A stretch of 64,000 nt of DNA, from NCBI RefSeq assembly GCF_030161615.1, contig NZ_BSUN01000001.1, positions 372,001 through 436,000 on the forward strand, given 5' to 3'. The notes beneath the pieces are model-generated. The model ran no database searches. It worked only from the letters and a program-made list of their open reading frames with translations, and was not told where the DNA came from. The stretch's first letter is position 1. Every line of letters begins with the position of its first letter. Position numbers and translations under genes: made by a program. Below, piece by piece: positions 1 to 10,980 of the stretch. Source of the stretch: Demequina litorisediminis. GTDB lineage: Bacteria > Actinomycetota > Actinomycetes > Actinomycetales > Demequinaceae.

Positions 1-1
1 T

Positions 2-1343
2 CCGCACCTGAAGGCCGACCTCGGCATCACCACGGTGCTGGCGCAGTGGCTCACCGCCGCCTTCTTGCTGACGATGGCCATCGTGATCCCGATCACGGGC
101 TTCCTGCTGCAGCGCTTCCCCACCCGGCCGCTGTACATCGTCGCCATGTCCCTGTTCGCGGCAGGCACGCTGCTCGCCGCCTGCGCGCCAGGCTTCGAGG
201 TGCTGCTCGCGGCCCGCGTGGTGCAGGCGTGCGGCACCGCCGTCATGCTGCCGCTCCTCATGACGACGGTGATCTCGATCGTGCCCGAACACGAGCGCGG
301 CAAGCGCATGGGCACCATCGGCATGGTGATCTCGGTCGCCCCCGCCATCGGCCCCACCATCTCGGGCCTCATCCTCGCCGTGCTGCCGTGGCGCTTCCTG
401 TTCATCTTCGTCATGCCGGTCGCCATCACCGCGCTGGTCTTCGGCATCCTCAAGATGCGCTCGACCAACGAACCCGAACCGACGCGCATGGACGTGCTGT
501 CCGTCGCGCTCTCTGCGCTCGGGTTCGGCGGCATCGTGTTCGGCCTGTCACGCATCGGCGAATCCGCGGAAGGCGGCGTCGGCGGAGCGCTCGTCGCTGT
601 CGGTGTGGGCGTCGTGGCGCTTGCGTTGTTCGTCTGGCGCCGCCTGGTGCTCCAGCGTCGGGACGAGGCCCTGCTTGACCTCAGGGTGTTCCGCTCGCGC
701 ACGTTCGCGCTGGCGTGCGCCATGTTCATCGTGTGCATGATGGGCCTGTTCAGCGGCATCATGCTGCTGCCGCTGTACACGCAGGACGTGCTCGGCCTGT
801 CGGTGCTCGCCTCGGGCCTCATGCTGCTGCCCGGCGGCCTCGCCATGGGCCTGCTGGCCACGCCCATCGGCTCCGCCTACGACCGCATCGGGCCGCGCCC
901 GCTGCTCATCCCCGGCACCATCCTGCTGACGGTCGCGCTCGGCATGCTCGCACTGACGCTCACGGCCACGACTCCGTGGTGGGTGGTCCTCGCGGGCCAC
1001 GTCACCATGAGCCTTGGCCTGGCGCTCGTGTTCACGCCGCTGTTCTCCGCCTCGCTTGGGTCGCTACCGAAGAAGGCTCTACTCCCACGGCTCTGCCATG
1101 GTGTCGACGCTGCAGCAGGTGGCGGCGGCAGCGGGCACGGCCCTCTTTGTGTCCATCCTCGCCGCCGTGATGCTGTCCGGCCTCGAGGCGGGCGAGGCGG
1201 AGGCCGTGGCCTACTCCGACGGTGTCCGCGCGGCGTTCTTGGTGGGCACCATCCTCGCCGCTGGCGGCATCGTGCTCGCGTTGTTCGTCACGCGCCCCGA
1301 GTCGGCAGAGGGTGAGGGCGAGGGGCCCATCCTCGCCCACTAG
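2..1343 (+). CDS. MFS drug exporter, DHA2-like (5' end outside window)
   Basis: Proton-coupled efflux protein of the major facilitator superfamily, located in the cytoplasmic membrane. The reading frame is open from base 2, so the start and first helix lie upstream. About 446 residues are visible, with many hydrophobic segments, the A-motif-like loop around FPTRPLY and a second half entered after a cytoplasmic charged stretch (RSTNEPEPTR). This resembles the 14-helix DHA2 branch. One extra base near 1073 (AAGAAGGCTCTAC instead of AAGAAGCTCTAC) shifts the frame; after removal the protein runs cleanly into STLQQVAAAAGTAL and ends at 1343. Substrate cannot be told from sequence. Convergent with the Nudix gene. 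Confidence 0.88.
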
Positions 1344-1349
1344 TTCTCC

Positions 1350-1369
1350 GTCACATGGATCCATGTGAC
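1350..1369. repeat. Perfect 20-bp palindrome between convergent genes
   Basis: GTCACATGGATCCATGTGAC is perfectly self-complementary and fills the 29-bp gap between the stops of the MFS and Nudix genes. As RNA it can form an 8-bp stem with a GATC loop on either strand, so a bidirectional terminator is likely, although there is no clear T tract. Confidence 0.7.
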
Positions 1370-1372
1370 CGT

Positions 1373-1864
1373 CTAGGGGGCGGCGAACTCCGCGACGTCG
1401 GAACCGGAAAGACCGGCCGCGACGCGCGCCTGCATGTCCTCGCTCATGGGCGGCATCGCGTCCACGGAGAACCATGAGACCTCGGAGTTTTCGCCATCGG
1501 CGGGATGCGGTTCGCCGCTGACGTAGCGGAAGCGGAACACCAGGTCCAGGTACTGGGTGACGTCGCCGTTGGCGTAGGTCACGACGGGAGTGACTCCCAC
1601 GCGCACCAAAGCCTCAGGCACCGCGATCACCCCGGTCTCCTCGAGCGTCTCGCGCGCGCCGGCCACGGCGGGGTGCTCGCCCGGGTCGATGATCCCGGTG
1701 ACGGGCGTCCACGCGCCGTTGTCCGCGCGCCGCACCAGCAGGATCTCGCGGCCGCGGGCGTCCGCAGCGGACTCCCGCACCACCACCGTTGTCACTCCCG
1801 AAAGCCACAGCGGTGCGTGCCCCACCCTCTCGCGCAGGGACAGGATGAACTCGGGCGTGGCCAT
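1373..1864 (-). CDS. Nudix hydrolase
   Basis: About 163 residues, cytoplasmic. The Nudix box is complete: G at IIDPGEH, then RETLEETGVI, matching GX5EX7REUXEEXGU, so a metal-dependent nucleoside-diphosphate-linked substrate is expected. The exact substrate is unknown. The start at 1864 (MATPEF) was chosen because the upstream in-frame extension is low-complexity. It is intact, one of the few genes here without an indel. Convergent with the MFS gene and transcribed away from the SGNH gene's end. The 114 bp upstream (1865-1978) hold nothing else I recognise. Confidence 0.85.
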   Translation of the reverse strand: MATPEFILSLRERVGHAPLWLSGVTTVVVRESAADARGREILLVRRADNGAWTPVTGIIDPGEHPAVAGARETLEETGVIAVPEALVRVGVTPVVTYANGDVTQYLDLVFRFRYVSGEPHPADGENSEVSWFSVDAMPPMSEDMQARVAAGLSGSDVAEFAAP

Positions 1865-1978
1865 GCGCCCCAGGCTAGCCGCCCAGCCGCCGCTTCCCAT
1901 GAGTCATCGAGTGCCCGGTTTCGCCTGAAAGCGAGCACTGAGTGACTCCCAGGACGCACCAAAGATCGCGCGCGGGCG

Positions 1979-2734
1979 TCAGGAGGGGTCGATGCGCACC
2001 CAGTCCGCGAACTTGGCGCTGCGGCCATCGCCCGACGAACGGCCGGTCAGCCTGCGGCCAATCCATGGCAGCACGTAGGTCGCGTAGTACCGGGCTTCTA
2101 CCAGCACACCCGTGGGCGCACGATGGCCGGACTCAAGCGTGGGCAGGCTCGGTCGGTACTCCCAGCGCGGTGAGCGCCCGTGCCGCCACGCGCCGATGCC
2201 CCAGTTCGTTGAGGTGCAGGCGGTCGGCATCCCAGTACCCGGGCTTGCGCATCTCATCGTCGGCGAAGTTGTCGACGAACGTCACGTGCTCGTACTGGTC
2301 CTCAAGCGCGGTCAGTAGGTCCGTGAAGACCGCGACGCGCGAGCGCATCATGTCGCCTCGCGGGAGGCCAAAGGTGGCATCGGCGCCCGTCTGGAGGAGC
2401 AGCCGCACCCTGCCTCCTTCGTACGCCGCACCACCTGCTCCGTGAGGCGCACAATCTCGTCGCGGTCGAAGCCGGGTCGCATCATGTCGTTGCCCCCGCC
2501 GTTGAAGGCGAGGACATCGGGCCGGGGCGACAGCGCCAACGCGGGCTCCGCCTGCTCCCCGACGATGGGACCGATGAGGCGGCCCCGGATCGCGAGGTTC
2601 GCGTAGTCGACGGGCTCGTCGAGGCCCGCGGCGAGGCCCGCCGCCACGAGGTCCGCCCAGCCGCGCACCGCACCCCCGTCGATGCGGTCTCCCACTCCCT
2701 CGGTAAAGTTGTCGCCGATCGCTACAAAACGCAT
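1979..2734 (-). CDS. SGNH/GDSL-family hydrolase (two frameshifts)
   Basis: Esterase/lipase-like hydrolase of about 250 residues without a clear signal peptide. Block I reads AIGDNFTEG, where the family has GDSxTEG; block III NGGGND and block V DRLHLN (catalytic Asp/His) are present. The Asn replaces the catalytic Ser, but an AGC codon followed by TTT would create AGCT, the motif that is misread throughout this window (C at 2709 read as T), so loss of activity may be an artefact. One base seems missing near 2410 and one is extra at 2147; beyond that the frame gives the family's C-terminal VLPWIGRRLTGRSSGDG stretch. Stop at 1979. Confidence 0.82.
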
Positions 2735-2767
2735 GAGGCTCACGATAAACCCGGCACGCGCGAGATT

Positions 2768-2782
2768 TGTCACCCACTGACA
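2768..2782. promoter_or_regulatory. Inverted repeat in divergent promoter region
   Basis: TGTCACCCACTGACA has perfect 5-bp arms and lies between the divergent SGNH (start 2734) and sugar dehydrogenase (start 2840) genes, so it could be an operator. No cognate regulator is adjacent. Confidence 0.3.
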
Positions 2783-2839
2783 GTTTGGTCGCGGCGCCAT
2801 CCCTGAGCGAGCACCGTCGGTCCGGCCTACTGTCGAGGA

Positions 2840-4199
2840 GTGACCCGCTTCGTCCTCCCCATCACCCTCGCAGCCGGCGTCGCCCTCACCGCGTGCGGCA
2901 CGGACGGCGCCGCTGTCTCGCCCAGCGCACCCGCGACATCGGCAACCTCCCGACCCACGGCCGATGCCGAACCGGGCACGGCATCGGCTTCACCTGGGAC
3001 GACACGAGACCTGGCGCCGGCCTGGGCGGACAGCCTCGCACGTGAGGACGTGACCATCGCCGATGGCACCGACGCGCCACAGGCCGAGGGCCGCTCGCTC
3101 GAGATCCCGGCGGGCTGGGAGGCCGAGGTATGGGCGGCCGTCCCGGGCGCCCGACTCGCGGCATGGACGCCCGACGGCACGCTGCTGGTCTCCACGGGCG
3201 ACCGCGGCGACGTCGTCGCGCTGCAACCCACCACCGACGGTCAGGCGCCGACGGAAACGACAGTCTTGGACGGCCTCGACAACCCTCAGGGCCTCGCCTT
3301 CGCCGACGGGACCACGCTCATCGTCGGCGAGTCCACTACCATCGCCTCCTACGACTACGCGGATGGCGCCGCCACGGGCCGACGGGTCCTCGCCGACGGC
3401 CTCCCCGGGGGCGGTCACGCGAGCAAGGTGGTGGTGGTCGACGGCGATCGCGTGCTGTTCAGCCTCGGCTCGGCCTCCAACCGCGACCCCGCGGACCGCG
3501 AGAGCACGCCGGAACGCGCCGTCGTGGCCTCCGTTCCCCTCGCGGGAGGGGACCATGGCGTCATTGCGCGCGGCGTGCGCAACGGCTTCGGGCTCGCGAT
3601 CGCACCGGACGGCACCGTCTGGACCGCCGTGAACCAGTCAGACAACCAGCCCTACCCGTTCGACGACGCCACCGGCCTGTATGGCACCGAGGACCGCGAC
3701 TACATCAACGAGAACCCCGTCGAGCAGGTTACCCGCGTGGAGGACGGGGGCGACCTGGGCTGGCCCTACTGTGTCCCTGACGCCCGCGACGGCATCGTCG
3801 ACCTTCCGTTCGTCAACGACCCCGAGCCTCAACCCCCTCGGCGAAGCACTCGACTGCGCGGGCCTGGCGCCCACGGCGGTGGGCCTCCCGTCTCACAGCG
3901 CCCCGCTCGGCCTCACGTTCACCACAGATGCCGTCGCCGCCATGCTCGGAGACGGCGCGATCGTCACGATGCACGGCTCGTGGAACCGCGAGCCGCCCCG
4001 CGAGCCCGGCATCGCTTTCCTCCCGTGGGACGACGAGGCGGCCACGCTCGGCGCGCCCGTCACCCTCGTCAGTGGCTTCCAGGACGACGACGGTTCGCGG
4101 TGGAGGCGCATCGTTGCGACCGCCATCGGCCCCGACGGCGACCTGTACGTGACGGATGACGAGGCGGGGCTGGTGTACCGCATCGGCCCCACGCGCTGA
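2840..4199 (+). CDS. Lipoprotein sugar dehydrogenase, glucose/sorbosone dehydrogenase (PQQ) fold
   Basis: Exported six-bladed beta-propeller of the soluble PQQ glucose/sorbosone dehydrogenase family, about 452 residues. The N-terminus is a lipoprotein signal with lipobox LTAC, followed by an S/T/A/P-rich linker; the propeller starts near residue 80 (LEIPAGWEAEVWAAVPGAR). GTG start at 2840. An extra C at 3831 (GAGCCTCAAC for GAGCTCAAC) breaks the frame; it resumes as NPLGEALDCAGLAPTAVG and ends at 4199 with VYRIGPTR. Cofactor use and substrate are inferred from the family only; no PQQ synthesis genes are in the window. Monocistronic or leading into the peroxidase gene 40 bp downstream. Confidence 0.82.
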
Positions 4200-4239
4200 G
4201 CCCGTTCACAACGACGCGCGGCGGTGTCAGGATGGGGGC

Positions 4240-4723
4240 ATGCCGACTCTCACCGACTTTTCCGCCACCGCCCTCGACGGCTCCGACCACGACCTCGCCC
4301 AGCACGCGGGCAAGGTCGTCCTCGTCGTCAACACCGCCTCGAAGTGTGGCTTCGCACCCCAGTTCGCGGGCCTCGAGAAGCTCTACGAGCAGTTCGCGGC
4401 CGAGGGCTTCACCGTGCTGGGTTTTCCTAGCAACCAGTTCAAGCAGGAGCCTGAGCGATGCGGACGAGGTCGCCGAGTATTGCCAGAAGAACTACGGCGT
4501 GACCTTCCCGATGTTCGCGACCATCGACGTCAACGGCAAGCACGCCCATCCCGTCTACCAGTGGCTGCGCTCGGAGGCGGGCGGCGCGCTCGGCTCGGCG
4601 ATCAAGTGGAACTTCACCAAGTTCCTCGTGGGCCGCGACGGTCACGTCATCAAGCGCTACGCCCCCAGCACCGAGCCCGAGCAGATCGCGGCGGACATCA
4701 GGACCGCGCTCGACGCCGAGTAG
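4240..4723 (+). CDS. Glutathione peroxidase family (thiol peroxidase)
   Basis: Reduces hydroperoxides, probably with thioredoxin or mycothiol as donor in an actinobacterium. About 160 residues, the usual length. The peroxidatic Cys is in NTASKCGF, followed by GFPSNQF and the late WNFTKFLV motif with the catalytic Trp/Asn. An extra C at 4449 converts KQELSDADE into KQEPERC; the frame recovers immediately after its removal. An AGCT at 4378 (GAGAAGCTCTAC) in the same gene is read correctly, so the error is not at every site. Confidence 0.93.
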
Positions 4724-4787
4724 CGTGCGCCTCGCCGGGGGCAGATGCGGCGGCCGGGAATAGTTCGACGCCCCGGTACGCTCTTTA

Positions 4788-4801
4788 GTTGACACCTCAA
4801 C
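4788..4801. promoter_or_regulatory. Inverted repeat upstream of the monooxygenase operon
   Basis: GTTGACACCTCAAC (arms GTTGA/TCAAC) lies 32 bp before the start of the flavin monooxygenase gene, where a promoter/operator is expected. The style recalls MarR-family sites; the regulator is not adjacent. Confidence 0.35.
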
Positions 4802-4832
4802 ATCCCCGGTGGTGTCGGCAAGGAGCACAGCC

Positions 4833-5891
4833 ATGAGCATCGCCCCGGAAGACGTCCGGTTCGGCATCGAGACCTTCGGCGATCTGCCGCTGCATGACAG
4901 CGGCGAGCCGATGTCCCACGCAGCGTCCCTGCGCCAGGTGGTCGCGGAGGCCGCCCTGGCGGACCAGATCGGCATCGACGCGGTGGCGCTCGGCGAGCAC
5001 CACCGCTCGGACTTCGCGATTTCCTCCCCGAGATGGTGCTGGCGGCGATCGCGTCCCGCACCGAACGCGTCACACTCGGTTCGGCCGTGACGGTTCTCGC
5101 CTCCGACGACCCGGTGCGCGTCTTCCAGCGCTTTTCCACGCTCGATGCCGTCAGCAACGGCCGCGCGGAGGTCATCCTTGGCCGCGGCTCCTTCACGGAG
5201 TCCTTCCCGCTGTTCGGCTACGACCTCGCCGACTACGAGGTGCTCTTCGAGGAGAAGCTCGACCTCTTCAGCAAGGCTCCTGACCGAGTCGCCCGTGACC
5301 TGGCAGGGCACCACCCGTTCCGCGTTGCACGATGCCGACGTGTACCCCAAGACCGATTCCGGCTCGCTCACCACCTGGGTGGGCGTGGGCGGCTCGCCCC
5401 AGTCGGTGGTCCGCACGGCGAAGTACGGCCTGCGCCTGATGCTCGCGATCATCGGCGGTGACCCGGGGCGCTTCGCTCCGTACCTTGACCTGTATCGCCG
5501 CGCTACCGAGCAGTTCGGCACTCCTCAGCATCCCGTGGGAATGCACAGCCACGGATTCATCGCACCCACCGATGAGGAGGCGCGCGAGTCGTACTTCCCC
5601 GGCTACAAGGCCATGCGCGACCGCGTCGGCGCCGAGCGCGGCTGGCCCGCCATGACGCGCGCGGAGTTTGATGCAGAGGTGGCTCACGGCTCGCTGTACG
5701 TCGGCTCGCCCGAGACGGTCGCCGCCAAGATGGCCGATGCGATCCGCACCCTGGGCGTGGGGCGTTTCGACTTCGTCTACACCGGCGGAGGCGCCATGCC
5801 CGCCTCGTCTCGGCTGCGCGCGGTCGACCTGTTCGGCACCCACGTGATCCCGCGCGTGCGTGAACTGCTCGCCGAGGGAGGCGCCAAGTGA
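4833..5891 (+). CDS. LLM-class flavin-dependent oxidoreductase
   Basis: Luciferase-like monooxygenase (TIM barrel, FMN or F420 dependent), about 352 residues, cytoplasmic. Family features include [10 protein letters not shown] at the N-terminus, [15 protein letters not shown], and the conserved [14 protein letters not shown] strand. ATG at 4833 is preceded by AAGGAG. Two shifts: one base missing near 5027 (SSPEMVLAA) and one extra at 5276 (AGCAAGGCTCCTG for AGCAAGCTCCTG). Its stop overlaps the GTG of the next gene, so the two are one operon. Oxidoreductase substrate unknown. Confidence 0.88.
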
Positions 5892-6550
5892 CGCCGCTGC
5901 AGGTGCGCACCGTGGGCATCCTGGGCGCGGGCAAGGCTGGGCACGGTCCTGGCGAGGCTCGCGGTCGCGGCGGGCTATCGGACGCTCGTTGCAGGTTCGC
6001 GCGAGGCCGATCGGATTTCCCTGACCGTCGACGTCCTCGCCCCCGGCGCGGTCGCCACGACCGCCGATGCCGTGGTCGCCGAGGCCGACGTGGTCATCCT
6101 TGCGTTGCCGCTGGGCCGGTTCCACGAACTCGACCGCGACGCGCTGACAGGCGTCATCGTCGTGGATGCCATGAACTACTGGTGGGAGGTCGACGGCGAG
6201 CGCGCCGACCTGACCGATCCGCGCACCACGTCGAGCGAGATCGTTGCCCGCCACCTTCCGGGGGCGCGCGTCGTGAAGGGCCTGAATCACATGGGCTACC
6301 ACGACCTCGACGAGGACACCGCCGCGCGGGCGAGCCTGGCAGGCGCGCCATCGCAGTCGCGGGAGACGACGACACTGCGGTGACCACCGTGGCGAGGCTC
6401 GTGGATACGCTCGGCTTCGACGCCGTCCGCATCGGGGGCCTGCATGCGGGACGCGCGCTTCAGCCGGGTAACCCTGCGTTCGGCGCGAATACCGATGCCG
6501 TGAACCTCGTGCGCCTCGTCGAGGCCGCGAGCGCCCGCCAGCCCGGCTGA
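5888..6550 (+). CDS. NAD(P)-binding F420-reductase-like protein
   Basis: Rossmann-fold protein of about 220 residues: [16 protein letters not shown] is the dinucleotide-binding loop, then [10 protein letters not shown] and VVDAMNYWW as in NADPH:F420 oxidoreductase-like proteins. GTG start overlaps the monooxygenase stop (GTGA), which suggests it supplies or recycles the reduced cofactor for that enzyme. Extra base at 5936 (GGCAAGGCTGGGC for GGCAAGCTGGGC); one base missing near 6341 (probably GGG read as GG). Ends at 6550, five bases from the convergent regulator gene. Confidence 0.8.
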   Translation: MTPLQVRTVGILGAGKAGHGPGEARGRGGLSDARCRFARGRSDFPDRRRPRPRRGRHDRRCRGRRGRRGHPCVAAGPVPRTRPRRADRRHRRGCHELLVGGRRRARRPDRSAHHVERDRCPPPSGGARREGPESHGLPRPRRGHRRAGEPGRRAIAVAGDDDTAVTTVARLVDTLGFDAVRIGGLHAGRALQPGNPAFGANTDAVNLVRLVEAASARQPG

Positions 6551-6555
6551 GCGGA

Positions 6556-7465
6556 TCAGCCCGCCTGGACCGACGGGCCGAGCACGGAACTGTCGAGCGC
6601 GAGGAACTCCTCGCGCTGGGTGGCGGCCCACGATCCTAGGATGGCGAGCGCATCGGCCGTCGGCGAACCGGGCGGCGCGGTGTAGACGTTGAGCGTCAGG
6701 CCAGGCGTGCTCGCCAGCGGCAACGACTCATACGTGAGGTCGAGGTCGCCCGCGACAGGGTGGTGCAGCCGCTTGAGGCCGCTGCGGTGCAACGTGACGT
6801 CGCGCGATGCCCAGTGGCGCCGGAACTCCTCGGAGCGGGTCGAGAGCCTCTCCCACGAGCGTGATCAGCCGCTTGTCGTGCGGGTGACGTCCTGCCTCCA
6901 TCTGGAGCATGGCCACGCCGTCGTGGGCGATCTGCTCGTAATCGCGCCAGAACGTCCTCGCTCCGGGGTCGAGGAACGTGAACTTGGTGGTGTTGACGGG
7001 ACGCTCGGTGGACGCGTCAAACAGCGGCGAGTAGAGGGCGCGGCCCAGCAGGTTGGCCGCGATGATGTCGTGGCGATCGTTGCGCACCCACGCGGGGACC
7101 CCGGTCATCCCGTCCAGAATCGTGCGCACCGACCACGGCACGGCCGCATCGGCCCTTCGGCCAGGCGTACGCGCGGGCCCGGCGGCACGCGCCAGGTCGA
7201 AGAGGTGCTCCCGCTCAGCCTCGTCGAGGCGCAGCGCGGTGGCGAGGGCGTCCAGCACCGAGTCCGAGGCGCCCGCGAGATTCCCGCGTTCCAGACGCAC
7301 GTAGTAGTCGGCGGAGACTCCGGCGAGCATCGCGACCTCCTCGCGGCGCAGTCCCGCCACACGGCGGCGACCGCCGAAGGCTGGAAGCCCGGCCTCCTCA
7401 GGCGTGACGCGGGCGCGTCGGGAGGACAGAAATGCCTTGACCTCGTCGGAATTGCGGGGGCTCAT
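6556..7465 (-). CDS. XRE-family regulator with MmyB-like ligand-binding domain
   Basis: Transcription factor of about 302 residues. N-terminal helix-turn-helix (residues 20-75: RREEVAMLAGVSADYYVRLE) followed by the MmyB-like sensor domain common in actinobacteria. These often control neighbouring oxidoreductase genes. An extra base at 6855 (GGAGAGGCTCTCG for GGAGAGCTCTCG) moves the C-terminal third into another frame, which then ends with EEFLALDSSVLG. Its ATG overlaps the cupin stop (ATGA), placing it at the 3' end of the oxidoreductase transcript. Confidence 0.88.
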
Positions 7466-7893
7466 GACCCCACCGTAGGCGCCGCGGGGTACTCATCGCT
7501 CGTGAGCAGGTCACCCCACTCCGTCTCGGGATCGTCGGCGTCGGCGTCGGCGTCGGGACGCTCCCACAGCGCGAGGTGGCACATGAACTGGTCGCCCGTG
7601 GCCCCATGCCAGTGCCACTCGCCCGCCGGCGTGTAGACCGTGTCGCCGGGGCGAAGCGTGATGAGTTCGCCGCCGCGGGACTGGACGTAGCCCAGGCCCT
7701 CGGTCACGTGGAGCGTCTGCCCCACGGCGTGACGGTGCCACGCTGTGTGCGCACCAGGAGTGAAGCGCACCAGGTTGAGGCGAGTGCGTGACGCACCCGT
7801 GCCCGAGTAGTAGGCGTTGAAGTACACGTCGCCCGTGAACCATGCGGCGGGTCCCTTCACGGTCGGACCCTTGGGCTGGACTTCAGTGCTCAT
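7462..7893 (-). CDS. Cupin-domain protein
   Basis: Small single-domain cupin (143 residues), intact. The metal-binding motif is seen as HTAWHRHAVGQTLHVTEG and the second half as PGDTVYTPAGEWHWHGA. Such proteins are frequent in stress and detoxification clusters next to aldo/keto reductases; the reaction is unknown. Overlaps the XRE gene by 4 bp and lies 20 bp after the aldo/keto reductase. Confidence 0.85.
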   Translation of the reverse strand: MSTEVQPKGPTVKGPAAWFTGDVYFNAYYSGTGASRTRLNLVRFTPGAHTAWHRHAVGQTLHVTEGLGYVQSRGGELITLRPGDTVYTPAGEWHWHGATGDQFMCHLALWERPDADADADDPETEWGDLLTSDEYPAAPTVGS

Positions 7894-7913
7894 GCTGACT
7901 CCTTAGCGGTGGC

Positions 7914-8900
<987 letters not shown>

Positions 8901-8952
8901 GGTGTGACTCCTTCGTGGAAGAGGGCGACGGCTACCGCCGAGAACCCGGTGA

Positions 8953-9714
8953 TCAGGCGCGCAGTCGCGCGATGTCGGCGAGCACCTCGGCGGGCTCGTC
9001 CGCGAGGGCGACGCCCGCATCGTGGGCTCCCGCGAGCGCGAGCGCATCGTCCTTGTCGAGGGCCGCGAAGGCGACCTCCCAGTCGTGGGGCTTGGCGCCG
9101 GACGCGGCGAACAGTTCAAGCGTGACGTCCGTCGCTGCGTCGGACGTCAGCGACGCGACGAGCGTGCGGGCGATGTCGCTGCGCGCCACGCCACGACGGT
9201 CGTTGAGCGGGGTGGTGTCGCCCTGCTCGAGGACGAGTCCTGTCTGCTCGGTGGTCTCGTTGTCGAACCACCCGGGCCGGACGATGGTGTGGGGCAGCCC
9301 CGCCGCGCGCACGAGCCGCTCGGAGCGGCGCTTCCAGTGCAGCACACCGCCGTAGACGTCGCTTCCCACTGAGACGGACATCGAGGTCATGAGGGCCACT
9401 CGCGGTCGGCTCTCGCCGAGCGCCTCGATGAGTCGCGCGACTCCTTGGTAGTCCACGGCGTGGGGATCGCCGCCGTGAGTGAGGACGATGCCGTCGGCCC
9501 CGGCCACCGCGTCGGCCAGCCCCTCGCCGGTGGCGAGGTCGCCCCTGACCAGGGCGACGGAGTCGGGAAGCACGGCCCTGGCGCGGCTGGGGTCGCGCAC
9601 GAGCGCTCGGACCGAGAAGCCCCGGTGGACGAGGTCGTCGACGACGAGGCGGCCGATGGAGCCGGTGGCGCCGATCGCAAGGACCGTCGCTCCGGGGGAA
9701 AGGGTGGACGTCAT
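8953..9714 (-). CDS. NAD(P)H-binding protein, atypical SDR (NmrA-like)
   Basis: 253-residue Rossmann protein, intact. VLAIGATGSIGRLVVDDL is the GxxGxxG nucleotide-binding turn; VRALVRDPSRA and DGIVLTHGG follow the atypical SDR pattern, with no canonical YxxxK. Role unclear; possibly a quinone or aldehyde reductase or a redox sensor in this cluster. Lies 52 bp upstream (in transcription order) of the aldo/keto reductase. Confidence 0.85.
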   Translation of the reverse strand: MTSTLSPGATVLAIGATGSIGRLVVDDLVHRGFSVRALVRDPSRARAVLPDSVALVRGDLATGEGLADAVAGADGIVLTHGGDPHAVDYQGVARLIEALGESRPRVALMTSMSVSVGSDVYGGVLHWKRRSERLVRAAGLPHTIVRPGWFDNETTEQTGLVLEQGDTTPLNDRRGVARSDIARTLVASLTSDAATDVTLELFAASGAKPHDWEVAFAALDKDDALALAGAHDAGVALADEPAEVLADIARLRA

Positions 9715-9790
9715 GAGTGCTTCTCCTTCCGTGCCGCGCCCAGCGGTCGCCTCTCGGCGAGCGCTACCGGGCCCGATGACACGCGTGGGA

Positions 9791-10848
9791 CTAGAGGCTT
9801 GGGTCGATCATGACCTTGAGCGCCTCGCGGGAGTCCATGGCCTGGTATCCGGCGGGGACATCGTCGAAGCCGAGGGTCCGGTCAAAGACCTTGCCGGGCT
9901 CGATGACGCCGTCGAGAACCTGCGTGATGGCGTCCTCCATGTAGGCGCGCACCGGGGCGGGGCCACCCGCCAGGCGCGCGTTCTTGCCGAACAACGAGCC
10001 GAAGCCCACGGGTGCCAGGCTCGTACTGCGGGACACCCACGCGAGAGATCACCCCGCCGGGACGGACCACGCCGTAGGACTGCTCGTAGGCGGGCATGTG
10101 GCCCACGGCTTCGAGCACGGCGTGCGAGCCAAACCCTCCGGTGAGTTCGAGGACCTTCGCCACGCCCTCGTCCCCGCGCTCGGCGACCACGTCGGTGGCG
10201 CCAAACTCGCGGCCCAGGTCGGTGCGCGAGGCGTGACGACCCATCAGGATGATCTGCTCGGCGCCCAACTGCTTGGCGGCGAGCACCGCGCCAAGGCCCA
10301 CCGCGCCGTCGCCCACGACGGTGACGGACTGGCCGGGAGCCACCTGCGCCATGAAGGCCGCGTGGTAGCCGGTCAGGTAGACATCGGACAACGTCAGGAG
10401 CGAGGCGAGCAGCGCCTCGTCGGCCGTATCGGGGTTCACCCCGGGCACCTTGACCAGTGATCCGTTGGCAAGCGGGATGCGGGCGACCTCTGCCTGGAGG
10501 CCTCCCACCGCCGTATTCCCGTACCAGCCGCCGTGGGGGCAGGCGGTCTGGAATCCCGCGCGGCAGATCTCGCACGTGTTGTCCGAGAACGCGAACGGGG
10601 CGATCACGAAGTCGCCGGGCTTCACGTAGGTGACGTCGGCGCCCACCTCCTCGACCACGCCGATGAGCCTCGTGGCCCATGGGGTTACCCGCGTCGCTTG
10701 CGGGCATCGAGTGGTAGGGGTGCAGGTCGGAGCCGCAGATGCAGGTCCGGGTGATGCGGACGATGGCGTCGGTCGGTTCCTTAAGTTCAGGGGCGGCGAC
10801 GTCCTCGACTCGCACGTCTCCTGCTCCGTACATGAAGGTAGCCTTCAC
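9791..10848 (-). CDS. Zinc-dependent alcohol dehydrogenase family protein
   Basis: Medium-chain dehydrogenase/reductase of about 351 residues. Catalytic zinc ligands appear in CICGSDLHPYH and GHELIGVVEEVG; structural-zinc-type cysteines in NTCEICRAGFQTACPHG; the cofactor site is VTVVGDGAVGLGAV. GTG start at 10848 after GAGGAGAAA. Extra bases at 10671 (CACGAGGCTCATC) and 10012 (TACGAGCCTGGCA). First gene of the minus-strand cluster and divergent from the second aldo/keto reductase; the intergenic region holds a strong inverted repeat. Confidence 0.88.
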
Positions 10849-10925
10849 GGGTTTCTCCTCGGGTGGCGGGAATGGGTACCTGACCATCGTGACAACCGCG
10901 AGGCGACCGCGACAGTTCCGGCCAA

Positions 10926-10948
10926 GACAGGTACTGGCATGACCTGTC
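10926..10948. promoter_or_regulatory. Inverted repeat, candidate operator of the oxidoreductase cluster
   Basis: Arms GACAGGT and ACCTGTC with a 9-bp spacer, centred in the divergent intergenic region between the alcohol dehydrogenase (start 10848) and the aldo/keto reductase (start 10981). A natural candidate target for the XRE regulator encoded at 6556-7465. Confidence 0.4.
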
Positions 10949-10980
10949 ACGGCCGCAGGTGCCGTGCCTACCGTGGAGTC

